Positions 36,305 to 46,702 of a DNA stretch of 64,000 nt are shown here, one piece after another. The notes beneath the pieces were generated by a model that was not told the DNA's origin, made no database searches, and was given only the letters and a program-made list of their open reading frames with translations. Source of the DNA: Amphimedon queenslandica (taxonomy: Eukaryota; Porifera; Demospongiae; Haplosclerida; Niphatidae). How positions within the stretch are numbered: the stretch's first letter is position 1; every line of letters begins with the position of its first letter. The translations under genes were made by a program, and so were the position numbers. The stretch spans positions 35,289 through 99,288 of the forward strand of contig NW_003546335.1 in the NCBI RefSeq assembly GCF_000090795.2. The letters are read 5' to 3'.

Positions 36305-38663
36305 CTAATTTTGCTGCTGCTTCATGAGATTGGTATAATACAGTATCTTGAGTCTTTCCCAAAATATAAATATCAGTACAGTGTGTGGGCCCAGTCGAGC
36401 ATAATATGGAGTGAATCCTTTCCACAGGCTAAAGATTCCTTCATTACGGACCAATTTAACAACAACATCAAGAACACCTTTGTATTCAGGTACACCATTA
36501 ACATACTTCATATTTTGTATTCTAATCAAAGATAATTGAATATTTTTTAAAATTATGATTTCTTTACCTCGTTTTAGTGATGTCTACTGGGAGCGAAGTA
36601 GCTGTCGTAACTAATCCACTTATCATGCTAGCAACAAAATGACACTTGATGTTATCACCGAAATAAGCTAAAAAAGACAAGCAAATATAAAAACCATGAC
36701 CTCCACACTTTTTACGCCGCATACTTACATGTTGAAAGGAGAAACTGTTTTGCCTGCGAATATGTGGCCAATTGAGCTGCATTGACTACCATAGCACGCA
36801 TTACAGTTGGAGCACAGCCCTATGTAAACAACAAGAGTATAATTCAATACTTCTCATGCATTTTTCATGAGATCCTCCCAATAATGCTGATATTAACTGA
36901 TTCACATACCCTCCAGAGTGTTCTTATTCCTTCCTCTCGGCTAATCCTGTAAATTGCATTTAATGCATTGCTATATCCTCTTCTCTCTCCAACAGGCAGT
37001 CTATAAAGAGTGTCATAATAATGAATCAGGCAATCAAGTGTTAGTATCACACCTTCCATCCAGTGTCATTCGAACGAGTGCAACTTCAGTTGGATTGCCA
37101 ATAATAGCAGCAGAGCCGCCAGCAGTCATGCCTATTAAAATAACAGATAGAGCTGAATTATAAGATGGTCAAGAATTTTGCTATAATTATAATAAAAAAG
37201 TAATTGCACTATAAATCTATTACTTGAGAGTAGCTATACAAAGCTGCATTTATAGTGAAGCATAATAGTAAAGTTTACTATGCTTCACATTACAATGGCT
37301 TCAGAACCCACTCTCTATCTCTCTCATGATCACTCACTCACCTAACAATAACTTTTGCAGTATTCCTGGTGGTGTACCATCAGAACTACATGTATAATAA
37401 AAAAGAGCATGTGAGATCAATTAAAATTGTTACACCACAAATAAGAGATAACACAGGAAGCATGATATACTTATAAAGTCATCTATCCAGGGTAAACATA
37501 AAACAGGACAGGAAGAACATGTAGCATGATTAATATAATAGAGGTCAGAGAAATGATATATATAGCTTGACAGTATACACAGAAAAGCACATGACATGAA
37601 ATATATGATTTCATGAATTCCATGTTTGGCAATGGCAGTCATAGTGTGTAGATTATAATGAAAGTAATAGTAGGATTATACATGTAGTGTACTGGATAAT
37701 ACTTGTACTACATTGGCATGGTATAAAGTACAGCATGGTATAAAGTACAGCATAGTATTAATTTTGTGCTAAATTCGTTTAAAGGATTTGAAGTCATTGA
37801 GTTTTGCATAGAAATATCTACAAAGTATGATCGCACATAAACAATTGGCATAAAAATATAATAACTGAGCTCAACAAAATACTTAATGCCAACTAAGTCG
37901 AGCTAACAAAGCATTGAATTTGGCAACACAACACTTAATTAGCAATGTTGCCATTCCAACCAATTATTATTCAATACTAATATAAAACTGACTACAATTC
38001 AACGGTGTAAGTTGCAATGAGCTAACCTTGTAAACTTGTCAAAAAGTGCTTGATATATTCCTAGTCTGCATGTACTGTATGAAGCTTGTCTTAAAATTCC
38101 AGCAGATAACCTGATTTAATTTGAGTTATCATAGTCACAGCAGCCACAAAATAAACTGTATACTTACCCATTGTACAGTCCAAATATTCCTTCATTCCTT
38201 AGAACTCTTGAGACAGCATGCAACGAAGTTTTATGGTCACGTATTTTACCACCTTCACCTGTAAAGTATCGACAATTATTATTAATACCACTTAACACGA
38301 AAAGGAGCAAGTGAAACAAACACCTTATGAATGGCAACATAAGCACAGGTTGCTATGGTAAATTTTTGAGAAGCATTCTAGATTCAATATTCCTTAACTA
38401 TATGTACAGTCTGGTTTATAATAATACTCACCACTAATCTGCATCCTGTTCTTGAGAAGATCCAGTGGTTGAGTAAAGAATACAGCACCAACACTATAAT
38501 AACAATAAAGCATACCCAGACTGTAGTAATTGTTCATTATGGATTACCCTGCCATTCCTCCGAGTACAAAGTTAACTTGCTTAGGAATAGCTCCGGGAGG
38601 GGGGACAAGGGCCCGCATCTGCAGAGGAGCCTGCACTGGTTGGTTGTTAACCTCAGAGGACAT
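36305..38663 (-). CDS. SLC25A11: Mitochondrial 2-oxoglutarate/malate carrier
   Basis: Ten exons: 38548-38663, 38432-38493, 38168-38258, 38027-38110, 37342-37385, 37053-37131, 36910-37000, 36729-36819, 36568-36667, 36305-36521; 324 aa. Three mitochondrial-carrier repeats carry signatures QPLDLLKNRM, NPTEVALVRM and LPVDITKTRI. Near-identity to animal OGC proteins is seen in LSAGILRQASYSTCRLGIYQ, DGTPPG, RRGYSNALNAIYRISREEG, VVNAAQLATYSQAKQFLL and GFTPYYARLGPHTVLIFIFWE. It exchanges 2-oxoglutarate for malate across the inner membrane (malate-aspartate shuttle). The N-terminal extension is about 10 residues longer than in mammals. Confidence 0.95.
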
Positions 38664-40187
38664 TGTAGTTGCTGTTACAGACATAGGTTATCGAAGCTAG
38701 GTGTATCTATTCTTCGATCTATTCTCTCTTGCAGCTTTTATTATTTTTAAAGGTCACTAGTAGAGCATATTAACTCTCGTATTAACTAGAGAGATCATGA
38801 AGCGTGGAGACATATCCGGTCAAAAAAGGCGTTATGGGGGTGTGCGTTGTCATGTGACGGTAGGGAGGAGTGGCTCGCAATAACGAGCATCTTCTGCATG
38901 CTCAAACTGATCAGGAATAAAACTTTAAGTCTAAAAAATGATGAAAATTATTGTTGCATTTTATATTTTTGTTTTGAAGGTCACTGAAGGCATGGACTGG
39001 ACTCACCAGTGGTATTTAGCACCAGCACTTACACTACACTTTACTGTGTACCACTTTGTAGTATTACTGGCTATGCTCCTTGCAGATGTATAAAGGAGAA
39101 TTATATTAACATCTGTCATAAATACAGTACCTGAACAGGTAATCTGAGATATTCAGTACCACAGGATTTTGGCATATAGTGCTCATACGGGGTCTTATCA
39201 GTGGTAAAGTTTCTCCGAAATTTGACAGTATTTTGCCAAAAATGATTAGGAGAAAATTTTAAATTTTTATAATTTTTTCCCAATCCACATACATGTTCTT
39301 ATGTTGTGTAGCAAGTTTGAGCTAATTCTAATCAAAATTGATTTTTTAAGAATTTTAAAAATAAAGCAAAAAATTGGGCAAAATGGTTATTGGCCAAAAA
39401 TGACTGCAAGAGAATTCTCCATTTTCTGATACATGTACATGTTATGTTGTGTGTCTTATTTCCTGATACTGTTGTACATGTATTGTTGTGCTTAATGCAT
39501 GTAATAAATATCATTATAGTACAACCCACAATAGACTTTTACTATTGCATGCTTTATAAAGGCAGAATGTAGTCCTTAAAGATTGGATGTGTTATCGAAG
39601 ACCCCTATAGCTACATAATTTAAGATTAGTACATGCACACACATTAAGTGTATATACTCAGACTAATATTCATTAATTCTCTTTTTCCAATAGCCTTTGT
39701 TATCACTAGAGGAGAATTTTGAACCTTTGCTTGACCTGGAAGATGATGCTTCTCTTTCCTCTGGTTATATTTCTCTCTTCATGTAGCCTTTAATTTGTAT
39801 TATTTTGTTATAATGAATGATATAATTGAGCTTGAGGCTGATTATTTTATTTTTATTTTTGCTAGGCAATACAAACACATGTTTTTATGTTGTGTAGAAA
39901 GTTTGAGTGGATTCCCATCAAAATTTGAATTGATTTTAAATGTTGTAAAAAGTACTACACCTACATCACTTAATTAGTACACCTTAAAATTTATTTTTCC
40001 TCTGATTGGGCAATACCTGAGGTCAGTGGTGCAATAGCTAGTCTCCACGTGGTGTAACCTTTTCATGACCAATCAGATTCATCCACACAGGGCTCTTCCC
40101 GCCAAAACCCAGTGGCTATATAGGGAGCCACACTTCCTCTTCTACTCATTTCTGACGTTTCTTTGGGCGGGAAAGGAAGGACTCTCT
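38664..40187. other. Intergenic with one candidate orphan exon
   Basis: Besides the satellite units, a strong acceptor (ttctctttttccaatag) precedes an open 72-bp segment 39693-39764 encoding ENFEPLLDLEDDAS-like acidic sequence and ending at a GT. No partner exons are found. A TATA-like GGCTATATAGGGAGCC palindromic stretch lies near 40112-40127. Confidence 0.25.
39170..39420 (-). repeat. Satellite family, reverse orientation
   Basis: On the minus strand it reads GATTAGAATTAGCTCAAACTTGCTACACAACATAAGAACATGTATGTGG, the family core. A further core fragment in reverse orientation lies at about 39865-39945. Confidence 0.75.
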
Positions 40188-40640
40188 CTGCTACAGTTAG
40201 TCATGGCCACATGGCTTGCTTCTGTCTTCTTTCCTTCTTATTTCAGCAATTCCTCCATTGATATCTCCCTTTCTTTTTTCCTTACAGGTTATTAGCAGTG
40301 GCCAGCTCCTTCAGTCTTTCTGTAAAAGGTTATGGTGGGTTGTGACCTCTTTCTTCAATGGCTGCTATGGTTAGTCATGGCCACAGCCTCTCTCCTTCCT
40401 CTCTCTCTCTCTCCTCTCTTTCAACCACATGATTTCCTTATTTTATATCTTTCTTTTTTATACAGGTTAACAGCAGTTAGTTTTTAGTCCCTGCCTTTTC
40501 TAAAGGTCACAGGAGATTATGACCTCTTTCTGCTGTGGTTAGTAGCCTCTCTTTCTCCCTCCTCATTTGCTTCTAGCTCATTTTAATTCTCATTATTATT
40601 TTTACTCATTTTTTCCCATACAGGTTAGCAGTCTCAGGCT
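40188..40640 (+). repeat. Three tandem units with splice-acceptor-like ends
   Basis: Each unit has TGGTTAGTCATGGCCACA-like sequence, a long CT-rich tract and a TACAGGTTA(A/T)CAGCAG end (about 40287, 40465, 40620). It then carries a piece ending ...AAAGGTxAxxxxxxxxxTGACCTCTTTCT. Units diverge in length (about 150-190 bp). Confidence 0.55.
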
Positions 40641-41277
40641 AACGCCCAGCCACAAACTTACCTGATGTTTGAGTTTCCCGCCATTTTTTGAAGCCACGCC
40701 CACAAATGGAATAAATGGGCCAGATACATCTAACGAGAAAGATTCGACAAGTGAAGAGGAAACAAGTGAGGATTTGCCTTTGATGCATCTTGAGACACTT
40801 GTCTGCATAGCCTCTTGTTTAGTTGTTTTTATAGTGTATTGTAGCTACTGTTCTTTAGTGTGTATCATGTACTCTGTGTATATTGTACTGCATATGTTAA
40901 CTTGCTCTTATTTCATTTCAGGAGCTGTAATTGTCAAGTTGGATTAAGAAGTCCTTTATTATCGTGAAACTGGATGTCTGTCTTGGACTGGTAGCATGTC
41001 ATGGATTGATGGGGTCGTTGGTATGGATTCTCATGGATCAATCAGCAAGGCTGCAAGTCAATAGTTGTACTGCTAGCTGGGCTGGCCGACCAGACCTGGC
41101 TAGTAACGCACTCATACAATCCTTGCATGTCATTATATGTATGTCCCCATGTGCATGCGTATAATACCATTAGGGAGGGGCCGGTTACACGAAACATCAC
41201 GCGTATGTATTAATGTAAAGAACCCTGTAGTGTAGGTACATTCCCTGTTATTACCGACTGGCCTGATACGCTTGTAT

Positions 41278-41525
41278 AGCTTGTCCTGTCATACACTAGG
41301 AAATGTGTGTTTAGTAATATCTGTTGACCTTGTGAGCAAGATGCTGTCAAGAATGGAAAGCTGGGTGTTGCAGTAACGCATTAGTGGGGGGTTGTACCCA
41401 CCCTCCATTAGTGTCTACTGTAATGACCAGCTTTCCATTCTTGGCAGCATCTTATGCTCACAAGGTCAAACTACCAAATGTTACTGGAGACATGTTGCCT
41501 GGTGTGTGCGAGATGTAGGACTTAT
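41278..41525. repeat. Long imperfect hairpin (about 250 bp)
   Basis: ttgaccttgtgagcaagatgctgtcaagaatggaaagctgg (41332-41372) pairs with its near-perfect reverse complement at about 41430-41472. The pairing continues inward (ttgcagta / tactgtaa) and, less well, outward to about 41278 and 41525. It could be a MITE or a long hairpin RNA source. Confidence 0.65.
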
Positions 41526-42399
41526 TCATGTATTGCTAATCTAGTGTATGTATGTGTGTGTCAGGTCAGTCAACAGTTAGTCAAAACTGACTGCTGTTTG
41601 CAGCGTTCAAGAGAGGTCAGGTAGCTGCCAAAATACAGCATGCCTTCTTGTCGCTGTAGGTAATAATGGTAATATTTTTAAATGAAGATAATAGCCTTTC
41701 ATTGTCTACCATTGATCTTCTCCAGGATTACTCAGGGTCAGATATCTTTTCTCCTCTTTCCTTTCTGTCTTTTCTTCGTTCCTCTTTTCTTAATTCTCCT
41801 TTTATTTCTAATACTCTAATGCTACCTTTCCTTAAATTGAGTGAGAGAGGAGTGACAGTGAGAGAAAGAGGGTTGAAACTTAGCTAAAATTAATTTTACA
41901 AAAGAGAGAGAGAGAGGGAAAAAGTTTGGCAGAATACTTTATTATGGGGAGGGATTACTTGTGAACTTGTAGCAGATTTACAATCACATGATGGCTCACA
42001 ATAATGGGACATGGACTGGCCTTCCTTCAATCCATTTCATTTATATTACTAAGCTTCTTCTGGCTTTCCTTTGACCATCGTTTGGATGCTACACTCATTT
42101 TTGCAGTTAACAAGGTGGGCACAAATGAAGACTACACAAGGCCCTATGGAGAGGATTTTGGAGAGCAGAAAGCAACTAAAATTAGTGATACAGTCATCAC
42201 TCATCATTCAAAATCTAATGGAATCAGCTCTTTTGAGAGAAAGGGATGCTTTTTTAGAGGGAAAGAGAGTATTGGGATCAGACTAAAATTCAAAAATTTA
42301 AAATTAAGAAATAATTACTCCTCATAATGCATCATTATGACTAACAGTAAATGAAAAACTAAAAGCCTAATTTATAGCATATTAAACAGGACTCAAAAT

Positions 42400-43040
42400 T
42401 TAAAGTAAAAAGAAAAGATTAATATGAAACTTTGGAAATATTTTGTGCATTGAGCATAAATGAAGCAGATGAGCATCCTCAAAAAACCACTATACAGTAC
42501 TGTACAATGAATCTAGGGAGAGCTGATAAGCAGTAACTAATTTTTGAGAGAGAGAGTTCTTTTTAGAGAGAAAGAGATTCTTTTTATATAGAGAAAAGAG
42601 ATTCTTTTTGGGCGAGAAAGAGAGAGGGTATTGTAACAAACTAGATATAATTGTAGATAATTTGTAGTACTTAATTGTAATGTAACTAAAACTCAGCCTT
42701 TAATTTAAACTAAAACTCAGCTTTTTATATAATCTAAAATTATAAAACAAAGCTTTTAATTAACTGTCAATATGTGTGATGAGTGATATGTGTTGCATGA
42801 GTGATGAGAATAGCAATACCCAATTGGCCCACTAGGATATTGAAGCCTGACAAAAAATTCGAAGTAGAATGTAAAAATAACATGAAACTTGGAAATATTT
42901 TTTTGCATTGAGCATAAATGGAGCAGATGAGCATCCTCCATTTAATTTCAAGACATATGAGCCTTTAAAATATTAAGGAGGGAAACATGGTCACATTGGT
43001 TGTGATAACATTGGATCTAGGGAGAGCTGATTAGCAGTGT
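42400..43040 (+). repeat. Direct repeat pair in gene-poor region
   Basis: ATGAAACTTTGGAAATATTTTGTGCATTGAGCATAAATGAAGCAGATGAGCATCCTC at 42423-42480 recurs almost unchanged at 42882-42940. The following GATCTAGGGAGAGCTGATAAGCAG recurs as well, separated by GAGAGAAAGAGATTCTTTT-type tracts. This implies a segmental duplication of about 470 bp. Confidence 0.65.
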
Positions 43041-43135
43041 CTAGTACAATTATCAGGCATGGCTCCTGTTTTCTTGCTATTCATTGTTTGTTTATCTGTA
43101 GCTGATTGGCAGCAGATGCTTCTCTTCTTTCAATA

Positions 43136-43240
43136 CGAAGTGTTCCAGTGTTCCAGTAAAGTGTTCCAGTGTTTCAGTATGAAGTGTTCCAGTGTTCCAC
43201 TATGAAATGTTCCAGTGTTCCAGTATGAAGGAGCGTGCTT
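43136..43240 (+). repeat. Minisatellite, GTGTTCCA units
   Basis: Seven or more copies of GTGTTCCA, interleaved with GTATGAA, in a roughly 27-bp higher-order unit. Non-coding. Confidence 0.75.
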
Positions 43241-44279
43241 GAAAATGAACATCATCGTTTACAATCTACAGCTTCTTTTGAGAGAAAGAGAAGTTCTTTT
43301 TTAGAGAGAAAGAGATCCTCCTTTAGAGAGAAAGAGAGAGGTATTGTAACAAAATAGACGTAAAATATAATTAATTTGAAGTACTTGTAATGAGCCTGTA
43401 TATGCATTATACATGTAACTAAAACTCAGCTTTAATTTAATAACCACAATGATTAAATCTATTAAGAATATCTGCATGAAACTATCAGCAGTCAATGGAA
43501 TGCCTTCAATGTATTGAGACAGAGAGTTAAACTGAGAGATTTGTGTGATTGCTTATCATCAATTTTTGAGAGAGAAAGAGAGGGAGGGGGAGGCTTGGCA
43601 GAAGATTTCAACTTCTTTTGCACATCATTATCTTTATGGAAGTATTGTTCACCATCTTGCATAAAATAATTCAGTCCTTCACTTCATGTCCTTGTCCTGA
43701 GAGCTTGTCAAGAACATTTGGATTACCAGTTCTACACTACAATCAACCAATTCTCCATCTAATTGCTGATTCTGTAGCTTACAACACTCTTCAATCGATT
43801 AATTCTTCATCTAATTGCTGATTCCGTAGCTCTACAATCTGTCTACTTTATCAGCTATACACTACAACATTCTTCAATCATTTCTTCGAGTAATTCTCCA
43901 GGCTACCTGCTCTAACAATCAGTTCTTTTAACAAGAGAATAAAAAGCTACCGAATCATGAACTAAACTATTCTTCTCCTCCTCCTTTTCTATCTTTCCTT
44001 TATTCCTCTTTTCTTAATTCCCTTCTTCCCTTCTTATTTCTAATACTCCAATGCTACCTTTCCTCTTAAATAGTTTGTACTTGTACTCATAATTAATAAT
44101 AGTACATGTAATTAAAATACTATAATTAATAAATAAGTACATGTAATTAACTAATGATGGTACATGTACACTTAAATAATTAAATAGTACAGTACATGTA
44201 CAATTAAATAGTCTAGTACATGTACTTCAATATAATTATATTGCTGCTTCCTTCCTCTAGCTATAGCTCCTTGGGCCTA

Positions 44280-44440
44280 TTGAAGACATTAGCCTTTCAG
44301 AGAGAGAGAGAGAGAGAGGGAGGGAGAGAGTGAGGGACAGCTAGTAGGGGATTCAAAGAAGAAAGCCTGAAGACAAGAGCATCTTAGAGAGGGAGGGAGA
44401 GAGAGAGGAGGAGCTGAGGAACAGCAGTATATCACTAAAT
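44280..44440 (+). repeat. GA-rich low-complexity tract
   Basis: Runs of GAGA/GGGAGA at 44295-44330 and 44385-44415. Similar GAGAGAAAGAGA tracts recur at 41900, 42550, 43280 and 43570. Confidence 0.7.
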
Positions 44441-44859
44441 CATGAGTTGGTTATTGAGAGAGGAGAGGGAGCTAGGGAAGGAGTATATTTGGGAGATTAA
44501 CGTGCTAACTTGTTTTTACTTGATTCATAGGAGCTGTAAAGGTAATGGGTTTCAAGTCCTTGTCAAGTCTTTGGTTTTTAAAGTCTTTGATGTCTTTTTG
44601 AAGTCTTTGATGTCCTTGTACAAGTCCAAATTGGAGAGCTAGGTCCTCTTGTGTGTTGGAGTATAGCATTAAGGAGATTTAGGAGCAAGTTGTTATTGTA
44701 TTATTGTATTGCTAGTTGGAACTGCCTCCAGCTAGTAATACCTAATCCCTTACTGGTTCTGTTAGGGTCAATGTAGGTAGGACAGTGTAGTTTTGAGAAT
44801 GTACTTTTATAGCAAGGTTATTATGGTATACATGTATACACGTAGGTATCATTGTGTCA

Positions 44860-45225
44860 TTTAAAGGTCATAGGTATAGTAGTAGAAATTAGAAGGGTAC
44901 AGGTTATATAGTGTAGGTTTAGTAGTAGAAATTAGGAAACATATAGTGTTAGGTATACGGTTATATAGTGTAGTGTAGGTATAATAGAAATTATAGGAAG
45001 CAGGTAGCTAGTTATACCTAGGATATAGGTTATAGTGTAGAAATTAGAAGGTAGTTATAGGTATAGTGTAGGTATTATAGTAGAAATTAGGAAGCAGGTA
45101 TAGTTATATTAGGTTATGGTGTAGGTATTGTATAGTAGAAATTGATGGTATAGTTATAGTATAGAAATTAGGAAACAGGTTATATAGTGTAGGTATAGGT
45201 TATAAATCTAGGTGTTATGATTTGT
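44860..45225 (+). repeat. Degenerate minisatellite (about 40-45 bp)
   Basis: Repeats of the form TATAGTGTAGGTATAGTAGTAGAAATTAGGAAGCAGGT appear about eight times with small indels. No ORF. Confidence 0.75.
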
Positions 45226-45329
45226 TATTATTTTATTATTATTTTTTTTATAATTAAATTTATTATTATTTATTATCATTTATTATTAGTATTTTTTTAC
45301 CTGGGGCCCCAGGTTTTTATAATTTTTGG

Positions 45330-45435
45330 GCAGCAATGTAGTTTCGCCTCCACGTGGCGCTGCCTGGGATGACTAGTGGTTACTACTGCTAGTGATGCTA
45401 AGAGCACTGCATTCAAGGAGAATATAAAATACTAA
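45330..45435 (+). repeat. Duplicated block, left copy
   Basis: GGGCAGCAATGTAG.TTCGCCTCCACGTGGCGCTGCCTGGGAT followed by a CTAGTGG.TACTACTGCTAG core recurs at 46106-46210 with about 90 percent identity by eye. It includes a CGCC..CACGTGGCG stem and a CTAG-ended inner stem. A 16-bp palindrome (ACCTGGGGCCCCAGGT, 45299-45314) lies just before it. Confidence 0.75.
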
Positions 45436-45629
45436 AGATAAGTATCCATCAGGATTTTAATATTATCATTGATAGGATCAAGCAGAAATAGAGATAAAAT
45501 ATCAACAGGAATAATACTCAAGACTGAAGCAAGAGATTTACTATACTAGTTTTAATCTTTTTTTAAAAGATAATTCTTTTAAATTGTAATTGCATGTATC
45601 TATGCCGATTTTAATATTTTTTATGAACA

Positions 45630-46045
45630 CGAAGCTCCTGTTTAAAAGACTAAAGAGTTAAAGTATAGTGTCAGATGGAGCACCAAGTCCCTGTTTGAAA
45701 GACTATTACAGTATAGCATCAATACTGTTATGTATTAACCTTCCTTTGTTAAGAGCACCAAGTCCCTTTTTGAAAGACTAAAGCTCTTACAGTATAGTAT
45801 CAATAGTGTCATGTATTAACCTTTCTTTGTTAAGATGTCTATTTTTTGAAATGGAGCACCAAGTCCCTGTTTGAAAGACTAAAGATCTTACAGTATAGTA
45901 TCAATAGTGTCATATGTATTAACCTTTCTTTGTTAAGATGTCTATTTTTTGAAATGGAGCACCAAGTCCCTTTTGAAAGACTAAAGATCTTACAGTGTAG
46001 CATCAGTATTGTCATGTATTAACCTTTCTTTGTTAAGACCGAGTT
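45630..46045 (+). repeat. Tandem array, about 100-bp units
   Basis: Four to five copies of GCACCAAGTCCCTGTTTGAAAGACTAAAG, CTTACAGTATAGTATCAATAGTGTCATGTATTAACC and TTCTTTGTTAAG, at about 45630, 45680, 45755, 45857 and 45958. The array sits exactly between the two copies of the duplicated block. Confidence 0.8.
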
Positions 46046-46105
46046 CCTCTTAAAGTTGAAGTCCATTCAGTTAGTGTTAATATATTGTTAATTATCATTA
46101 CAGGT

Positions 46106-46210
46106 TGGGCAGCAATGTAGTGCCGCCTCCACGTGGCGCTGCCTGGGATCACTAGTGGCTACTACTGCTAGTGATGCTAAGAGCACTACCTACAAGAAGA
46201 ATATAACAAG
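46106..46210 (+). repeat. Duplicated block, right copy
   Basis: Second copy of the 45330-45435 block, same orientation, ending GAAGAATATAAC. No coding sequence. Confidence 0.75.
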
Positions 46211-46702
46211 ACTGTACTAACAGTAACTATTATACTCATAGCAAATCTTAATATTTTTTGGTAGATTCAAGTTGAAATAAAGATGAAATCTCAAGTCGTG
46301 CAATAGTCAAGAAGCAACAGATTTTTAAAGACACGATGACTCTTCCTTGACTCTCATAAACGTTTTGCTAATTTTAATTTTAAAAAGTATTTTTTAATTT
46401 TTTTGATTAAATATAATAGCGATTTAAATGCAAAGCAGCTGTCATTGCATGCCTATATTCTGGCTGTTACAGCTAATACTGTAGTGAGCACTGTTACTTC
46501 ATTATAAATGCATGGAATATACACATTAATTTTACTGATGCATAATGTATATGCACTTACATGTACACATGTCATTTGAGATTTTAATGAGTTTTTAAAG
46601 TTGCTCTAAAATTTATGTGCCATGTGGTTCTGGTAGATCAATTTATTACTCCCTCCTCCTCCAGTCCAGACATTCTGAGACAGACTGCACGTGTGTATCT
46701 CA

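Noticed and set aside
42004-42327. 107-aa ORF with a signal-peptide-like start
   Set aside because: The following sequence is simple GAGAAAG-rich and repeats elsewhere; no homolog, splice partner or conserved motif.
45630-46045. CRISPR-like array
   Set aside because: Units are contiguous about 100-bp tandem repeats without unique spacers, in a eukaryotic genome.
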